This document shows positions 55,156 through 64,000 of a stretch of 64,000 bases of DNA, one piece after another. The notes under the pieces were generated by a model. It searched no databases, was not told the DNA's origin, and saw only the letters and a list, made by a program, of their open reading frames with translations. The first letter of the stretch is position 1, and every line of letters begins with the position of its first letter. The DNA comes from Tipula vernalis (taxonomy: Eukaryota; Arthropoda; Insecta; Diptera; Tipulidae): assembly GCA_958295665.1 (NCBI GenBank), contig OY282558.1, positions 184,118,015 through 184,182,014 on the forward strand, given 5' to 3'. The position numbers and the translations under genes are program-made.

Positions 55156-57456
55156 TAGTGTGTACACTGTTAAAATAATTCTTATAAGAACTCTGAGTGA
55201 AATATATCAAATAAAATATTTATTGAGTAAAATATTACGATTTAATGAAATGTTAAACATTAAATACAATTAAATGGTCACAATAAACATGTGTCAGTAA
55301 TTTATTTTCAGCCAATAACAAGAATACCGCAGGGATTATTCTAAGAAGCACTAACTGGGAACAATAGCCTCATGCCTTGTGAACCAAATGGCATATATGC
55401 CATTTCGCAACGGTGTGGAAATTTCCACATTTTGAATTTTCTTGTTAAGTCATGCCAATTTGTTTACTTATTTGAGTAATTTATGGTTCGGCCAATAACA
55501 AGAATACCGCAGGGATTGTTCTAAGAAGCCACTAACTGGAAACAATAGCCTCATGCCTTGTGAACCACATGGGCAAACTTGCCTAAAACGCATATTGCGC
55601 AAAACTTTAACATCCGGAACCGGGATCGTAATAATCGATGTTGAGCCTTTAAAAAATACCACAACTTACAAAGTAAAATTGCAAGACATACTTTATGGAA
55701 GAATGGGTCATTACACCACATATGTCAAGAGACTTAATGATACGTGAGAATGCCACGATGATCTTCGTAAATTCATAGTTCCTATAAAATCAGTTTTTTC
55801 TGTTAATCCCTCAGTTCTAATTTATACAAAAAATTAAAACGGATTATTTAAAAATATTAAATCTTTAAAAATAATTGATCATTGCCGAGGAATTGAACCG
55901 TTGAGTTCAGACATTACCGATGAAATTACTCTAACAGAAATTATTTAAAGGCATTTGTGTATTTGTATAATCGACACAAAAAACCAAAATTAAAACAATC
56001 CGAAGACGGATAAGCTCCTTATGATTCACAAGACATAAAACTGATACTCCCAGTTAATGTGAAATAAACTGGCGAGGCTTAACAAGAATAAATATGGCAA
56101 TCTCACTGTTACGAAATGGCATATAATCCATGTGATTCACAAGGCATGACGCTATTATTCCCAGTTAGTGGCTTCTTAGAACAATCCCTGCGGTATTCTT
56201 GTTATTGACAAGTATGAAAATTGGTATGAGCATAACAAGAAAACTCAAAATGTGGCAATTTCCACACCTTTGCGAAATGGCATATAGTCCATGTGGTTTG
56301 CAAGGCATGAGGCTATTGTTCCCAGTTAGTGGCTTTTGAGAACAATCTCTGTGATATTCTTGTTATTGGCCGAACCATAAATTACTCAAACGAATAAAAA
56401 AATTGGCATGAATTAACAAGAAAATTCAAAATATAGAAATTTCCACACCGTTGCGAAATGCATGTAGTTCGCAAGGCATGAGGCTATTATTCCCAGTTAG
56501 TGACTTCGTAGAATAATCCCTGCGGTATTCTTGTTATTGGCTGAACCCAAGCAGTACTCAAACTAGTCAAAAATTTGCATGACTTAAAAAAAAAAAATTC
56601 AAAATGTGGCGTTTGCCACACCGTTGCGAAATGGCGTATCGTTCAAATGGTGCACAATACGCGGCCAACAGGCTGTTGTTTCCAGTTAATGAAGAACTAT
56701 CCATAAATTAGTCTTCTTCATCTTTTTTGGTTAAACTTCAGAAGTCCAATTTAATTATTTTTTTACAAAATTTAAACTCGTTGAAAAGATACATATTAAT
56801 TATTAGCAAGAGATGCATGTGTTATTAGAATAAGAGATATCAAATCTCATTTGTTAAGTGCCAACCAGCGAACATTTAAGAAATTTAACAGAATTTAACG
56901 AAAGTTTTTTCTTACGGAAAATTTGACAGGTTGGCTAGCGAAACTGTAACACAACTTGTCAATTGTTTTGATGGTGACGGTACCTCGTATTAATATTTTA
57001 AAAAATTTGTGTAGAATGTTGAACTGTCGATGGAATTGGAGCAACTTCGAAAATTATTTCAATTATTAAAAACCCTTAAATTCTTAAAGGACATAAACAT
57101 AAATAATAAAAGACACAGATCTTGTGGCGTAAGAAAAAAAAACGAAAATAAATAATTTTATGTTACAATTTATAAAGGCTTTAATAATTCGGCTTTTAAT
57201 TTACCTACATGAACATAAATAAATAATTTTGAATTTAAGCTTAAAATGTACAATGAGCTCCCACAAAAAGATTTGCACAAAGGGCAATTTGGATTTTTGA
57301 CATTTCCTTCAGTTTTGTGCGATAATTTTCGTTCTGTTAAGTTGACACTTCAATTTAAGGAAACTGAATGAACATTTCTTAAAGGTTCGCTGGACAGTAA
57401 CGTGTTACCTCCATATACCGCACTGTTACGTTAAATTTCTTAAATGTTGGCTGGTT
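55156..57456 (-). repeat. Tandem-repeat element with 150-180 bp units (copy B), with inverted outer motifs
   Basis: Counterpart of 16423-18414, continuing past the point where copy A enters the gap. Two forward units (55311 and 55491) occur where copy A has one. Reverse units start at about 56115, 56275, 56450 and 56625. The stretch GCCAACCAGCGAACATTTAA (56861) recurs inverted at about 57450 (read in reverse, AACCAGCCAACATTTAAGAA), giving outer inverted repeats about 590 bp apart. Likely a nonautonomous Helitron-like or foldback element. Confidence 0.6.
55553..55950 (+). other. Coding-like fragments of unknown origin (copy B)
   Basis: Same text as 16638-17033: DVEPLKNTTTYKVKLQDILY, GRMGHYTTYVKRLNDT, then in another frame KNIKSLKIIDHCRGIEPLSS. 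A few amino-acid changes separate it from copy A. Not recognised. Confidence 0.2.
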
Positions 57457-58172
57457 CTCTCTTTACTAATTTTATATGGCTGCCCATTAAAATATTTGTT
57501 TTGACAGTGTAATCACCAACACATATAAAAATTTTCAAATTCCAATTGGATTGATATACGCACTTGTTATTTTTTTTGTTATAAACTTCACTATCGCCTA
57601 CCGCCTTGTTTTTTTAGTAAAAATTAGTAAAATCTTCATTCACGTCCACTTACAATGTTTTTTGATTACTAAGTTAAAAAGGTTAGTAAAGCGTCTTAAG
57701 AGAGGCGGACAAAGGCGTTGACATTTCAGAAATATATTCCTGTTGTTGTTGCTTTTTTTCTCAAGTTCTTAGCTGTTTGCACAAAAAAAAAAAAATCTCA
57801 CACATCCTAAATCAATAAATTAAACCGGTTAGATAGCACAGTTGGAATAAAGCTGCTGTGGCATGAAAAAGTGGTATTCATTACCATGATTCTGAGGTGT
57901 AATCGAATTGAACACAAATGACCCCTCTCGAAGTTCAGGGCGAGCAATCTTTTAGATCAGAACTACAACAGATGGTCAATAAAACTCCTTCTTGCGATTG
58001 ATTGCAAATACGAACAATGAAAACTTTAAAACAGCGTAGAATAGAAATGAGCTAAAAACAGCAACACCAGTTTATACAGATATTTAAATTATTGTAATTT
58101 TAAAACATTTCTTCCCACTTATTGGATATTTGATTAAATCTAAAAATGGTATATAAAACGGTTCTTTTGGTA
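57457..58172 (+). other. Spacer to the right of copy B
   Basis: Unique in the window, AT-rich, with no gene or element recognised. Confidence 0.5.
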
Positions 58173-58490
58173 TTAAAATGGTATAATAATATGGTTCTTT
58201 TTGTATATGGTTCCCATATATTCCAAATATTCTGCTAGAACTATATTACCGAGATCCAAATTCATTTCTCTGATTAATTCTTCATAAATCGAGTCATTAA
58301 GGTTGATTGAAAGATCACTTCGTTTTATTAGGGATAAGTCGCATTCCACGCCCGTGTTAGTCACCATGTTGAAAGTGAATCGCACGACACATTTTTTAGC
58401 GATAATCACAGGTAAATTTCTTCTAGATGTAATAGCATTTTTGTGTAATATTTCAGTTTTCTGTAGTTTGACTCAAAACGAATACCCCAC
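58173..58490 (-). pseudogene. 3' part of an unnamed multi-exon gene, cut off by the Penelope element
   Basis: The minus strand reads GIRFESNYRKLKYYTK, then after a one-base shift KNAITSRRNLPVIIAKKCVV, RFTFNMVTNTGVECDLSLIK and NLDLGNIVLAEYLEYMGTIY, with a stop at 58173. The RFES-Y-K … A-K start is the pattern I recall from the C-terminal part of a large metazoan family whose earlier part contains YDDFETNNPIGS. The latter is found at 60232-60600 on the same strand. Together they look like pieces of one gene; the middle is missing. The family match is from memory. Confidence 0.4.
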
Positions 58491-58609
58491 ATGAGTTTTG
58501 GAGGTCCAGATTTTAATACTATAGTGGGGTAGTGCAAAAATAAATGATGCTTAATTCCGTCATCATTTTAAAGTCAATACCCTTAGTTTCAAAAAGTTTC
58601 AATTCATCC

Positions 58610-60240
58610 ACCAAAGGGGCAAGTGCTTTATTATAAACCATAAAACCAACGGCACCTAAAATCAGAGCACTACCAAAAATTCACAAACCAGAAATGACCA
58701 TGAGACCAATCGTAGACTTCACAATCGCACCAGCGTACAAAGTTGCTAAAGAAATTAATTATTTTCTCGGCAAAAATATACAATTACAGAACGATCATTC
58801 AATCAGAAATAACATTGAACTAATCAACAAAATAGAATCAATAGAAATACCACCTACAGCGAAACTGGCGTCATTCGACATAACCAACATGTATATAGTA
58901 AAAACATACCAGCTCAAGAGACAATTCAAATAACCAAGGAACTGTTACAGAAAAACGGAATCAGGAAAGAAAAAATTGACGAAATTATCACCCTAATCAA
59001 AGCAGTTATAGAACAAAACTATTTTCAACACAACAACAAATTCTATTCACAGAATGATGGACTTCCAATGAGGAATCCTCTATCAGGAACCTTAGCTAAC
59101 ATATATATATATATATATATGAATCACTTTGAAAATCAGCATATATTAACAGAATCGAACAACAAAAACCAAATAATCAGGTACTGGCACAGATACGTGG
59201 ACGATATTCTAATATTATTTAACGGCACAATGAGACAACTCAGCAATCTTCACAAGAACATAAACAACAAACATCCGAACATAAAATTTACTCCAGAATC
59301 AAAGACGAACAAAGCCATTAATTTTTTAGACTTGACAATAACAAATATTAACAACAAGCATACAATCAAAGTATACAGAAAAGCCACGCAAACGGATCAC
59401 GCCATTGACAACATTGACGTTCAACTTTTTAGTAAATAGACTAAACACGATCCCGATGAACAATCAGGACTATATGGAAGAACTAAAAATCAATAAACAC
59501 ATAGCAATAATAAACGGTTATAACACAGACTTAATTGACAAAATGAACAATAGGTATATTTGGAAGAAACAACAGAATATGATGACCACGTTAAGCAAGC
59601 AAAATGAAGAGACAGAGAAATACATCACCATAGAGTACAATAATAACATCAACAAGAATATAACGAAGGTTTTTAAAAAACATGGATACACAATGGCATT
59701 TAAAACAAACAACAAATTAGGTAATCGACTCAAACAACGTAACATAAATACACCAATAGACACGAAAAACATAATTACACTGACATCAACACAAACTCAC
59801 AGGTATTAGACAGAATACGAAAAGAGTTACTAATGAACAGATTAGAAGAACTGCAAATATGTATATGTACAATACAAGGAACGATATAATCCATTTTTAC
59901 TAAACAAGAAAATTGGCCGGAACAAAATTTACGACCTCATTGTAAATCCGTAATTAATATCATTTTGCACATACACACCCACAAAAACCAGATGGTCCAC
60001 AAATTCTTCTCTGTTTTTATCATAAAGCACACACTAGATGGAGACTCTCACTTTAAGAAGAAAAACAAAATAAGGTGGAAAGAACATTCAAAAGGCACGT
60101 AGGCACAAAAAATAGGGTATAAAAGCAGTTTTTTAGCATAATTTTAGTTAGTTAATGTTTGTTAGAAATTTGATAAAGGAGTAACATCCGAAACGATCGT
60201 AATTTCATTTACAAATAAAATAAAAATCACGTTAAAGAAA
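58610..60240 (+). mobile_element. Penelope-like retroelement, truncated and frameshifted
   Basis: A plus-strand reverse transcriptase of Penelope type followed by degraded downstream sequence ending near 60240 in AT-rich DNA. The 5' region is missing. It lies on the opposite strand to, and between, two pieces of a probable host gene (58173-58490 and 60232-60992). Confidence 0.8.
58625..59809 (+). pseudogene. Penelope reverse transcriptase, several frameshifts
   Basis: KIRALPKIHKPEMTMRPIVD, then SFDITNMY (first Asp) followed by a small insertion near 58890. In another frame come IPAQETIQITKELLQKNGIR and FYSQNDGLPMRNPLSGTLAN. Next is the catalytic RYVDDILILFNG (about 59190-59225), HPNIKFTPESKTNKAINFLD, LTITNINNKHTIKVYRKATQ. 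After a shift near 59440, INGYNTDLIDKMNNRYIWKK. A (TA)n tract at 59101-59120 is translated as IYIYIYM inside the domain. I see no clear GIY-YIG endonuclease. Confidence 0.85.
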
Positions 60241-60992
60241 GGACAAAACCGAAATATTGTGTTTTATTATAAAATTTTTTTTTTTTTTTTTTGCTTTATT
60301 ATAATTAAAAATTGTAATTATTTGCGATTTGACAAGCATCGTTACAAAAATGTTGCATAATTGGGAATATCCCTGTAGACGTGTTGGAAAACTGTAATAA
60401 AATACTGCAATGGCTTGATTTCCCGATCTACTTCCTATCGGATTGTTGGTTTCGAAATCGTCATAGACTAAAAATATTGGGATCACATGTCCTTGTTTGA
60501 TTTGTTGTAACTTTCTTTGCCACAACTCGCCTTGAACGAAATTGCTCAGAACAGTTTTGGTTTCTAATAGTTGTTTCCCACTTTCCAGTGTACTTTTTCA
60601 AAAAAAAAAAAAAATCATTTAGAAAGAAATAGGTATGTATTACTTCTTCACTTTTAATCTCTTTAATAGTTAATTTTCCTTTTTCAACTATCTAACCAAT
60701 TTGATTATTAATACTAAATTTTTTTGACCCTAAGTAAAGGCCTTTATTCAACAATTCCTTCCGAAGCAATGGATTTTCGCATAAGTTGAAAAATTGACTT
60801 GGTTTTATAATCCTCACAATTTCTCTGGTAGGTTCTGATGTTGTAAATGATTACGCTCACAAGTTCTTGTACCTCGTCCATGATATGCAAGCAAGTTGAT
60901 GTTGGTAATCCTTGTAAACTATATAACTTTGTTACAAATTTAATAATATTTCTCCAGGAAGTAACCCTTGCAAATATTTTTAGTGTTTGCAT
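60232..60992 (-). pseudogene. 5' part of the unnamed multi-exon gene (two exons)
   Basis: Right piece, 60992-60744: LKIFARVTSWRNIIKFVTKL and TCLHIMDEVQELVSVIIYNI. Left piece, from an acceptor after a long pyrimidine tract (minus strand, near 60600): LESGKQLLETKTVLSNFVQG, ELWQRKLQQIKQGHVIPIFL, VYDDFETNNPIGSRSGNQAI, AVFYYSFPTRLQGYSQLCNI, then it decays into an A-rich tail near 60290. YDDFE-x-NNP-x-GS followed by Y-x-FP is typical of a widespread, multi-copy metazoan protein family of unknown function. The central Cys-rich part is absent. Confidence 0.4.
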
Positions 60993-61397
60993 AGAAGTTC
61001 AATTGAACTTTGAAACATATTGCTTTCTTTTGAATATAAAGAAATTATTTTTAATTTTAATAATTTCATTTTTATGTAATTGTTAAAGAGAAATTATAGC
61101 TAAACCACACTAGACAAAACAATTCAATAGTTTGACAGCTTATAAAAGCAAAAATAAAAATTGTTAGATTCAAAGACGAAATTCTTATTAAAAAATAAAT
61201 TTTATTAATCATAAAAAGAATTTTGTATTAAAACAAACTCACTAAACAAATTTATATCGGTTCAAATCAAAGGATCTAAGCCTTTCTAAGAAACATGATT
61301 AATGTTTGCATTAAAAATAGTATTGTTACAAATAAAGAAAAATGATTAAAATCAAACGGTTGTATATTTTGGATCAAAATTTACCATATTTTAATAG
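60993..61397 (+). other. AT-rich spacer
   Basis: No gene, repeat or RNA recognised between the gene remnant and the Jockey poly(A). Confidence 0.5.
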
Positions 61398-61441
61398 TTT
61401 TTTTTTTTTTTTTTTTTTTTTAATTTAAAATAAATTTTATT
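61398..61441 (-). terminator. Poly(A) signal and tail of the Jockey element
   Basis: AATAAA on the minus strand at 61441-61436, followed 14 bases later by 24 A residues, marks the transcript end copied into the genome. Confidence 0.8.
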
Positions 61442-61626
61442 TATTCATTTTATGTAATTACAATCTAGTCTCCTGGACTAATTAGCAATTTGTTTCTGAC
61501 TTAATTTACTAACTTAAATTAATCTATGGCTTCTTCCCATTGGCATTCCATAGTGTTTGGTAAATTGATGTAAACCACATCTTTGTTGTGGATTTTAGAT
61601 CAGCATAATGCTGCTTAAACTAACAA

Positions 61627-64000
61627 TCACACCAGCTCAAAAGGTTTGGTTCTTTTAAGTCTGCGAACTAAATTCGTGATGCTTAGGAGCTGAGTTGCTT
61701 CAATGTTCACATGTTGGCGGAGCCTTTCTTCATGTCTCCGTGCTTTTTCCTGGATTTCATTTAAGATGAGGTTCATTTTAAGGTCCCTATGAAGGTCATT
61801 GTTCCTAACATACCAAGGTGCATCAACGATGTTCCTTAATACCATATTCTGAAATCTTTGGATGATATTTACGTTGCTTTGTTTGGTACAACCCCAAAGC
61901 TGAATACCATAAGTCCAAATCGGTTTCAATATTTGCTTATAAAGTAGAAACTTGTTGTATGTTGATAAAGAGGAGTTCCTTCCCATCAGCCAGTACATTT
62001 TTCTGTATTTAAGTCTTAATTCTTCACTTTTCTTCTTGACGTGTGCTTTCCATCGTAGTTTAGCATCCAGGGTCATGCCGAGATACTTAGCTGTGTTCGC
62101 ATGCGGTATTATTTCCCGATTTATGGTAATCGGAATATGTTCGATTCGTCTGTTTGTAAAGTTGATGTGGACTGATTTAGCTTCATTTAGTTTTATTCTC
62201 CATCTTTTTGTCCATTTATATATTTGAGTTATAGCTGATTGTAACTTCTGTGTTGATTCTTCGTTGCTTTTTCCAACAGCTAAGATCGCCGTATCATCTG
62301 CAAAAGTTGCCACTGTGTTGTTTTCTAATGTAGGAAGATCATAAGTATATAGTAGGTATAAAACCGGCCCTAATACACTGCCCTGTGGAACTCCTGCATT
62401 GATTTCTTTCAATTCAGAAAATGTATCATCTAACTTAATCCTGAACAACCTATCTTTCAAGTATGATTCTAGTATCTTAGCAAATTGCATTGGTAGAAGA
62501 TTCCTTAACTTGTGGTTAAGTCCTTCATGCCACACTCTATCAAACGCTTGTGCAACGTCTAGAAATACTGTTGAACAGACTTTTTTCTCCTCTAATGCTT
62601 GCTCAATTATACTGGTTATTCTGTGTACTTGATCAATTGTTGAGTGTTGGTTGCGAAAACCGAACTGATGATTTGGGATCAAGTTTTTACTCTCGATTAT
62701 CGGATTTAATCTTTTTACCAGAAGCTTCTCAAAGAGTTTGGACATGACTGGCAATAGCGAAATTGGCCTATAAGACGATGTTATGTGTGGTGGTTTCCCA
62801 GGTTTTGGGATCATAATTACTTCTGCAATTTTCCATAAGCTTGGTACACATTTGATTCTAAATGCTGCATTTATAAGATTGGTGAGTTTCACCAGAGCTT
62901 TCCTTGGCAGTTCTTTTAAGATTTCTGCAGTAATAAGATCGTACCCAGGAGCTTTTTTCGTATTCATATTAGCTGTTATCTCACGCATGACTTCTTTTGG
63001 TGTTGTGGGTAGGATTTCTTTACTTTCTTGCACAGCTTGTTCAGTTATTATCTCGGCTTCCAACGTTTGGTCTTCATGTGGCTGGAATATTTTTTCGAGG
63101 TGTTCGGCAAATTCTCGAGCTTTGTCTTCATTATTTCTAGCCCATTTCTCACTTGCTATTTTTATTGGGGGAATCTGCATTATTGGTCTTTTGATTCTTT
63201 TGGTTGCTTTCCAAAGAGAATAATCAGTACTGTTATCATTAGTTAATTTTCTTAAATAGTTGCTGATTGATTCATCTTTCAATTCTTTGATCTCTCTTCT
63301 TAATTGTTGAGTGAGGTTGTTCAAATGAGTTTTATCTTGGGGGGCCCTTGTTTGTTGCCATACTCTTCTCGCTCTTCTTTTTTCTGCGAGGAGTTCCCTA
63401 ATTTCCATAGGGTAATTGTTTCCCTTGATTTTCGTTTTAATTTCAGGAGTATTTTCCCAAGCTGATTGCTGTATATCGTTTACAAATTTGTGAACTTCTT
63501 TGTCTAATTGTTCTTCAGTCTTTAATGGAACCATTAAGTTAATTTTTTCTTCTAGCGATAGTCTAAAGCATGCCCAATTAGTGTGATTATTTACTAGGAA
63601 AGGGTTTCTTTCTTTCTGAATGATTTTTTCACTTAACGTTAGAAGTATTGGTGAATGATCAGAGTTTAAGTCGTGGCTTTCATCTACTTGTACATAATTT
63701 ACAGATATGTTCTTTATTATAAAGAAATCAATCAGATCTGGCACTTTGTTTGGATCAGTTGGCCAGTAGGTTGGTTTTCCAGTTGAGAGGGCTTCACAAC
63801 TGCATTTTCTGATAGCTTTTAGGAGTTCTTTACCCTTAGTTGTTGTTAATCTGGATCCCCAGTGGACATTTTTTGCATTAAAGTCTCCTCCAAGTACAAA
63901 TCGTTTTCCTAATTTACTGAGGAACTCAAGATAATCTTTTTCTTTCATTGAGTGCTTCGGTGGGCAGTAAATACTAGCAATACAAATATAACTACTTTTG
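61627..64000 (-). CDS. Jockey ORF2 polyprotein: AP endonuclease (partial) and reverse transcriptase
   Basis: Open without interruption from the window edge to 61627 (about 790 codons). The frame is open upstream of the Met at 63948 (SIYCPPKHS), so that Met is not the start. Endonuclease: FVLGGDFNAKNVHWGSRLTT (catalytic Asp-Asn) and LNSDHSPILLTL (His). RT: TKKAPGYDLITAEILKELPR, PKPGKPPHITSSYRPISLLP, VFLDVAQAFDRVWHEGLNHK (first Asp), AGVPQGSVLGPVLYLLYTYD and VATFADDTAILAVGKS (FADD). The C-terminal domain includes KQILKPIWTYGIQLWGCTKQ. It nicks target DNA and primes reverse transcription there. All catalytic residues in view are present. Confidence 0.92.
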   Translation of the reverse strand, partial: KSSYICIASIYCPPKHSMKEKDYLEFLSKLGKRFVLGGDFNAKNVHWGSRLTTTKGKELLKAIRKCSCEALSTGKPTYWPTDPNKVPDLIDFFIIKNISVNYVQVDESHDLNSDHSPILLTLSEKIIQKERNPFLVNNHTNWACFRLSLEEKINLMVPLKTEEQLDKEVHKFVNDIQQSAWENTPEIKTKIKGNNYPMEIRELLAEKRRARRVWQQTRAPQDKTHLNNLTQQLRREIKELKDESISNYLRKLTNDNSTDYSLWKATKRIKRPIMQIPPIKIASEKWARNNEDKAREFAEHLEKIFQPHEDQTLEAEIITEQAVQESKEILPTTPKEVMREITANMNTKKAPGYDLITAEILKELPRKALVKLTNLINAAFRIKCVPSLWKIAEVIMIPKPGKPPHITSSYRPISLLPVMSKLFEKLLVKRLNPIIESKNLIPNHQFGFRNQHSTIDQVHRITSIIEQALEEKKVCSTVFLDVAQAFDRVWHEGLNHKLRNLLPMQFAKILESYLKDRLFRIKLDDTFSELKEINAGVPQGSVLGPVLYLLYTYDLPTLENNTVATFADDTAILAVGKSNEESTQKLQSAITQIYKWTKRWRIKLNEAKSVHINFTNRRIEHIPITINREIIPHANTAKYLGMTLDAKLRWKAHVKKKSEELRLKYRKMYWLMGRNSSLSTYNKFLLYKQILKPIWTYGIQLWGCTKQSNVNIIQRFQNMVLRNIVDAPWYVRNNDLHRDLKMNLILNEIQEKARRHEERLRQHVNIEATQLLSITNLVRRLKRTKPFELV

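Larger units (their letters stand above)
36049..57333 (+). repeat. Segmental duplication, copy B
   Basis: Same orientation as copy A (2731-18414). The left edge matches copy A from ACAC(T/A)TGA(A/G)ACTTTTGAG on. The right match runs to GTGCGATAATTT (57333), exactly where copy A enters the gap. The extra length comes from the Jockey (37941-42574), 309-bp (42869-43177) and 4.2-kb (50917-55155) insertions and one additional tandem unit near 55311-55490. Substitutions are sparse in the noncoding parts. Confidence 0.9.
61398..64000 (-). mobile_element. Jockey-clade LINE, 3' part, apparently intact
   Basis: Minus-strand element with its 3' end in view: ORF2 stop near 61627, about 190 bases of 3' UTR, AATAAA at 61441-61436 and a poly(A) of 24 (61421-61398). 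The 5' part (rest of the endonuclease, ORF1) is beyond the window. The long tail and unbroken frame suggest a recent insertion. Confidence 0.9.

Noticed and set aside
58610..60240. GIY-YIG endonuclease at the 3' end of the Penelope element
   Set aside because: The phrase IRWKEHSKGT near 60075-60105 is suggestive, but the GIY and YIG motifs could not be found in any frame.
61952..63246. Several plus-strand frames of 65-146 codons opposite the Jockey ORF2
   Set aside because: Shadows of the intact minus-strand coding sequence, with no protein similarity of their own.
1..64000. tRNA, rRNA or snRNA genes
   Set aside because: No cloverleaf with A and B boxes and no rRNA-like conserved text was noticed. 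A tRNA scan would be decisive.

Overview
The window looks like repeat-dominated, AT-rich insect DNA, most likely from a fly (Diptera). I base this on the mix of elements: an errantivirus-type Ty3/gypsy element, Jockey LINEs, copia, BEL/Pao, Penelope, mariner, a Helitron, P-element-type THAP sequence, and short (about 60 bp) GT-AG introns. I see no rRNA or tRNA gene, no CRISPR array and no bacterial-style operon. Almost every recognisable coding stretch is transposon-derived and most are broken.

Layout. 1-2650: 5' half of an errantivirus-like element on the minus strand (pol start, gag, leader, PBS, 5' LTR). 2731-18414 and 36049-57333: two directly repeated, closely related copies (A and B) of one long block, offset by about 33.3 kb at their left ends. 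Both hold the same noncoding DNA, the same 5'-truncated copia element, and the same array of 150-180 bp repeats. They differ by clean insertions. Copy A alone has a composite inverted repeat (4400-5318) and a 2,888-bp DNA transposon (12523-15410). Copy B alone has a 4.6-kb Jockey element (37941-42574) between 208-210 bp direct repeats, a 309-bp element with a 14-bp target duplication (42869-43177), and a 4,239-bp TA-flanked element (50917-55155). Each copy therefore supplies the empty site for the other's insertions, so several boundaries can be set to the base.

The spacer between the copies (18615-36048) starts at a 200-base assembly gap. It holds a Helitron Rep fragment, nested foldback elements, remnants of a putative DDE transposase, a dead mariner, a higher-order satellite (418-bp period), a Ty3/gypsy pol whose reading frame is fused to a P-element-type THAP/coiled-coil N-terminus (26919-30851), and a BEL/Pao element (31787-35744) joined to a Jockey 3' fragment. 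To the right of copy B come a Penelope-like element (58610-60240) sitting inside remnants of a multi-exon gene on the opposite strand, and a Jockey element whose ORF2 is open for over 770 codons to the window edge.

The most unusual items are: (i) a repeat family whose copies in A carry every conserved core base of a hammerhead ribozyme with a 10-bp stem III, while the copy in B has lost the cleavage-site base; (ii) the in-frame THAP/P-element N-terminus fused to retrotransposon protease and reverse transcriptase; (iii) two little-known DNA transposons, one with 6-bp target duplications and an intron-containing transposase gene, the other with AAGAAA-rich ends and an intron-containing passenger gene; and (iv) the Jockey insertion with roughly 210-bp flanking duplications. 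No element here forms a working pathway with another. The genes are related by nesting and by the shared duplication.
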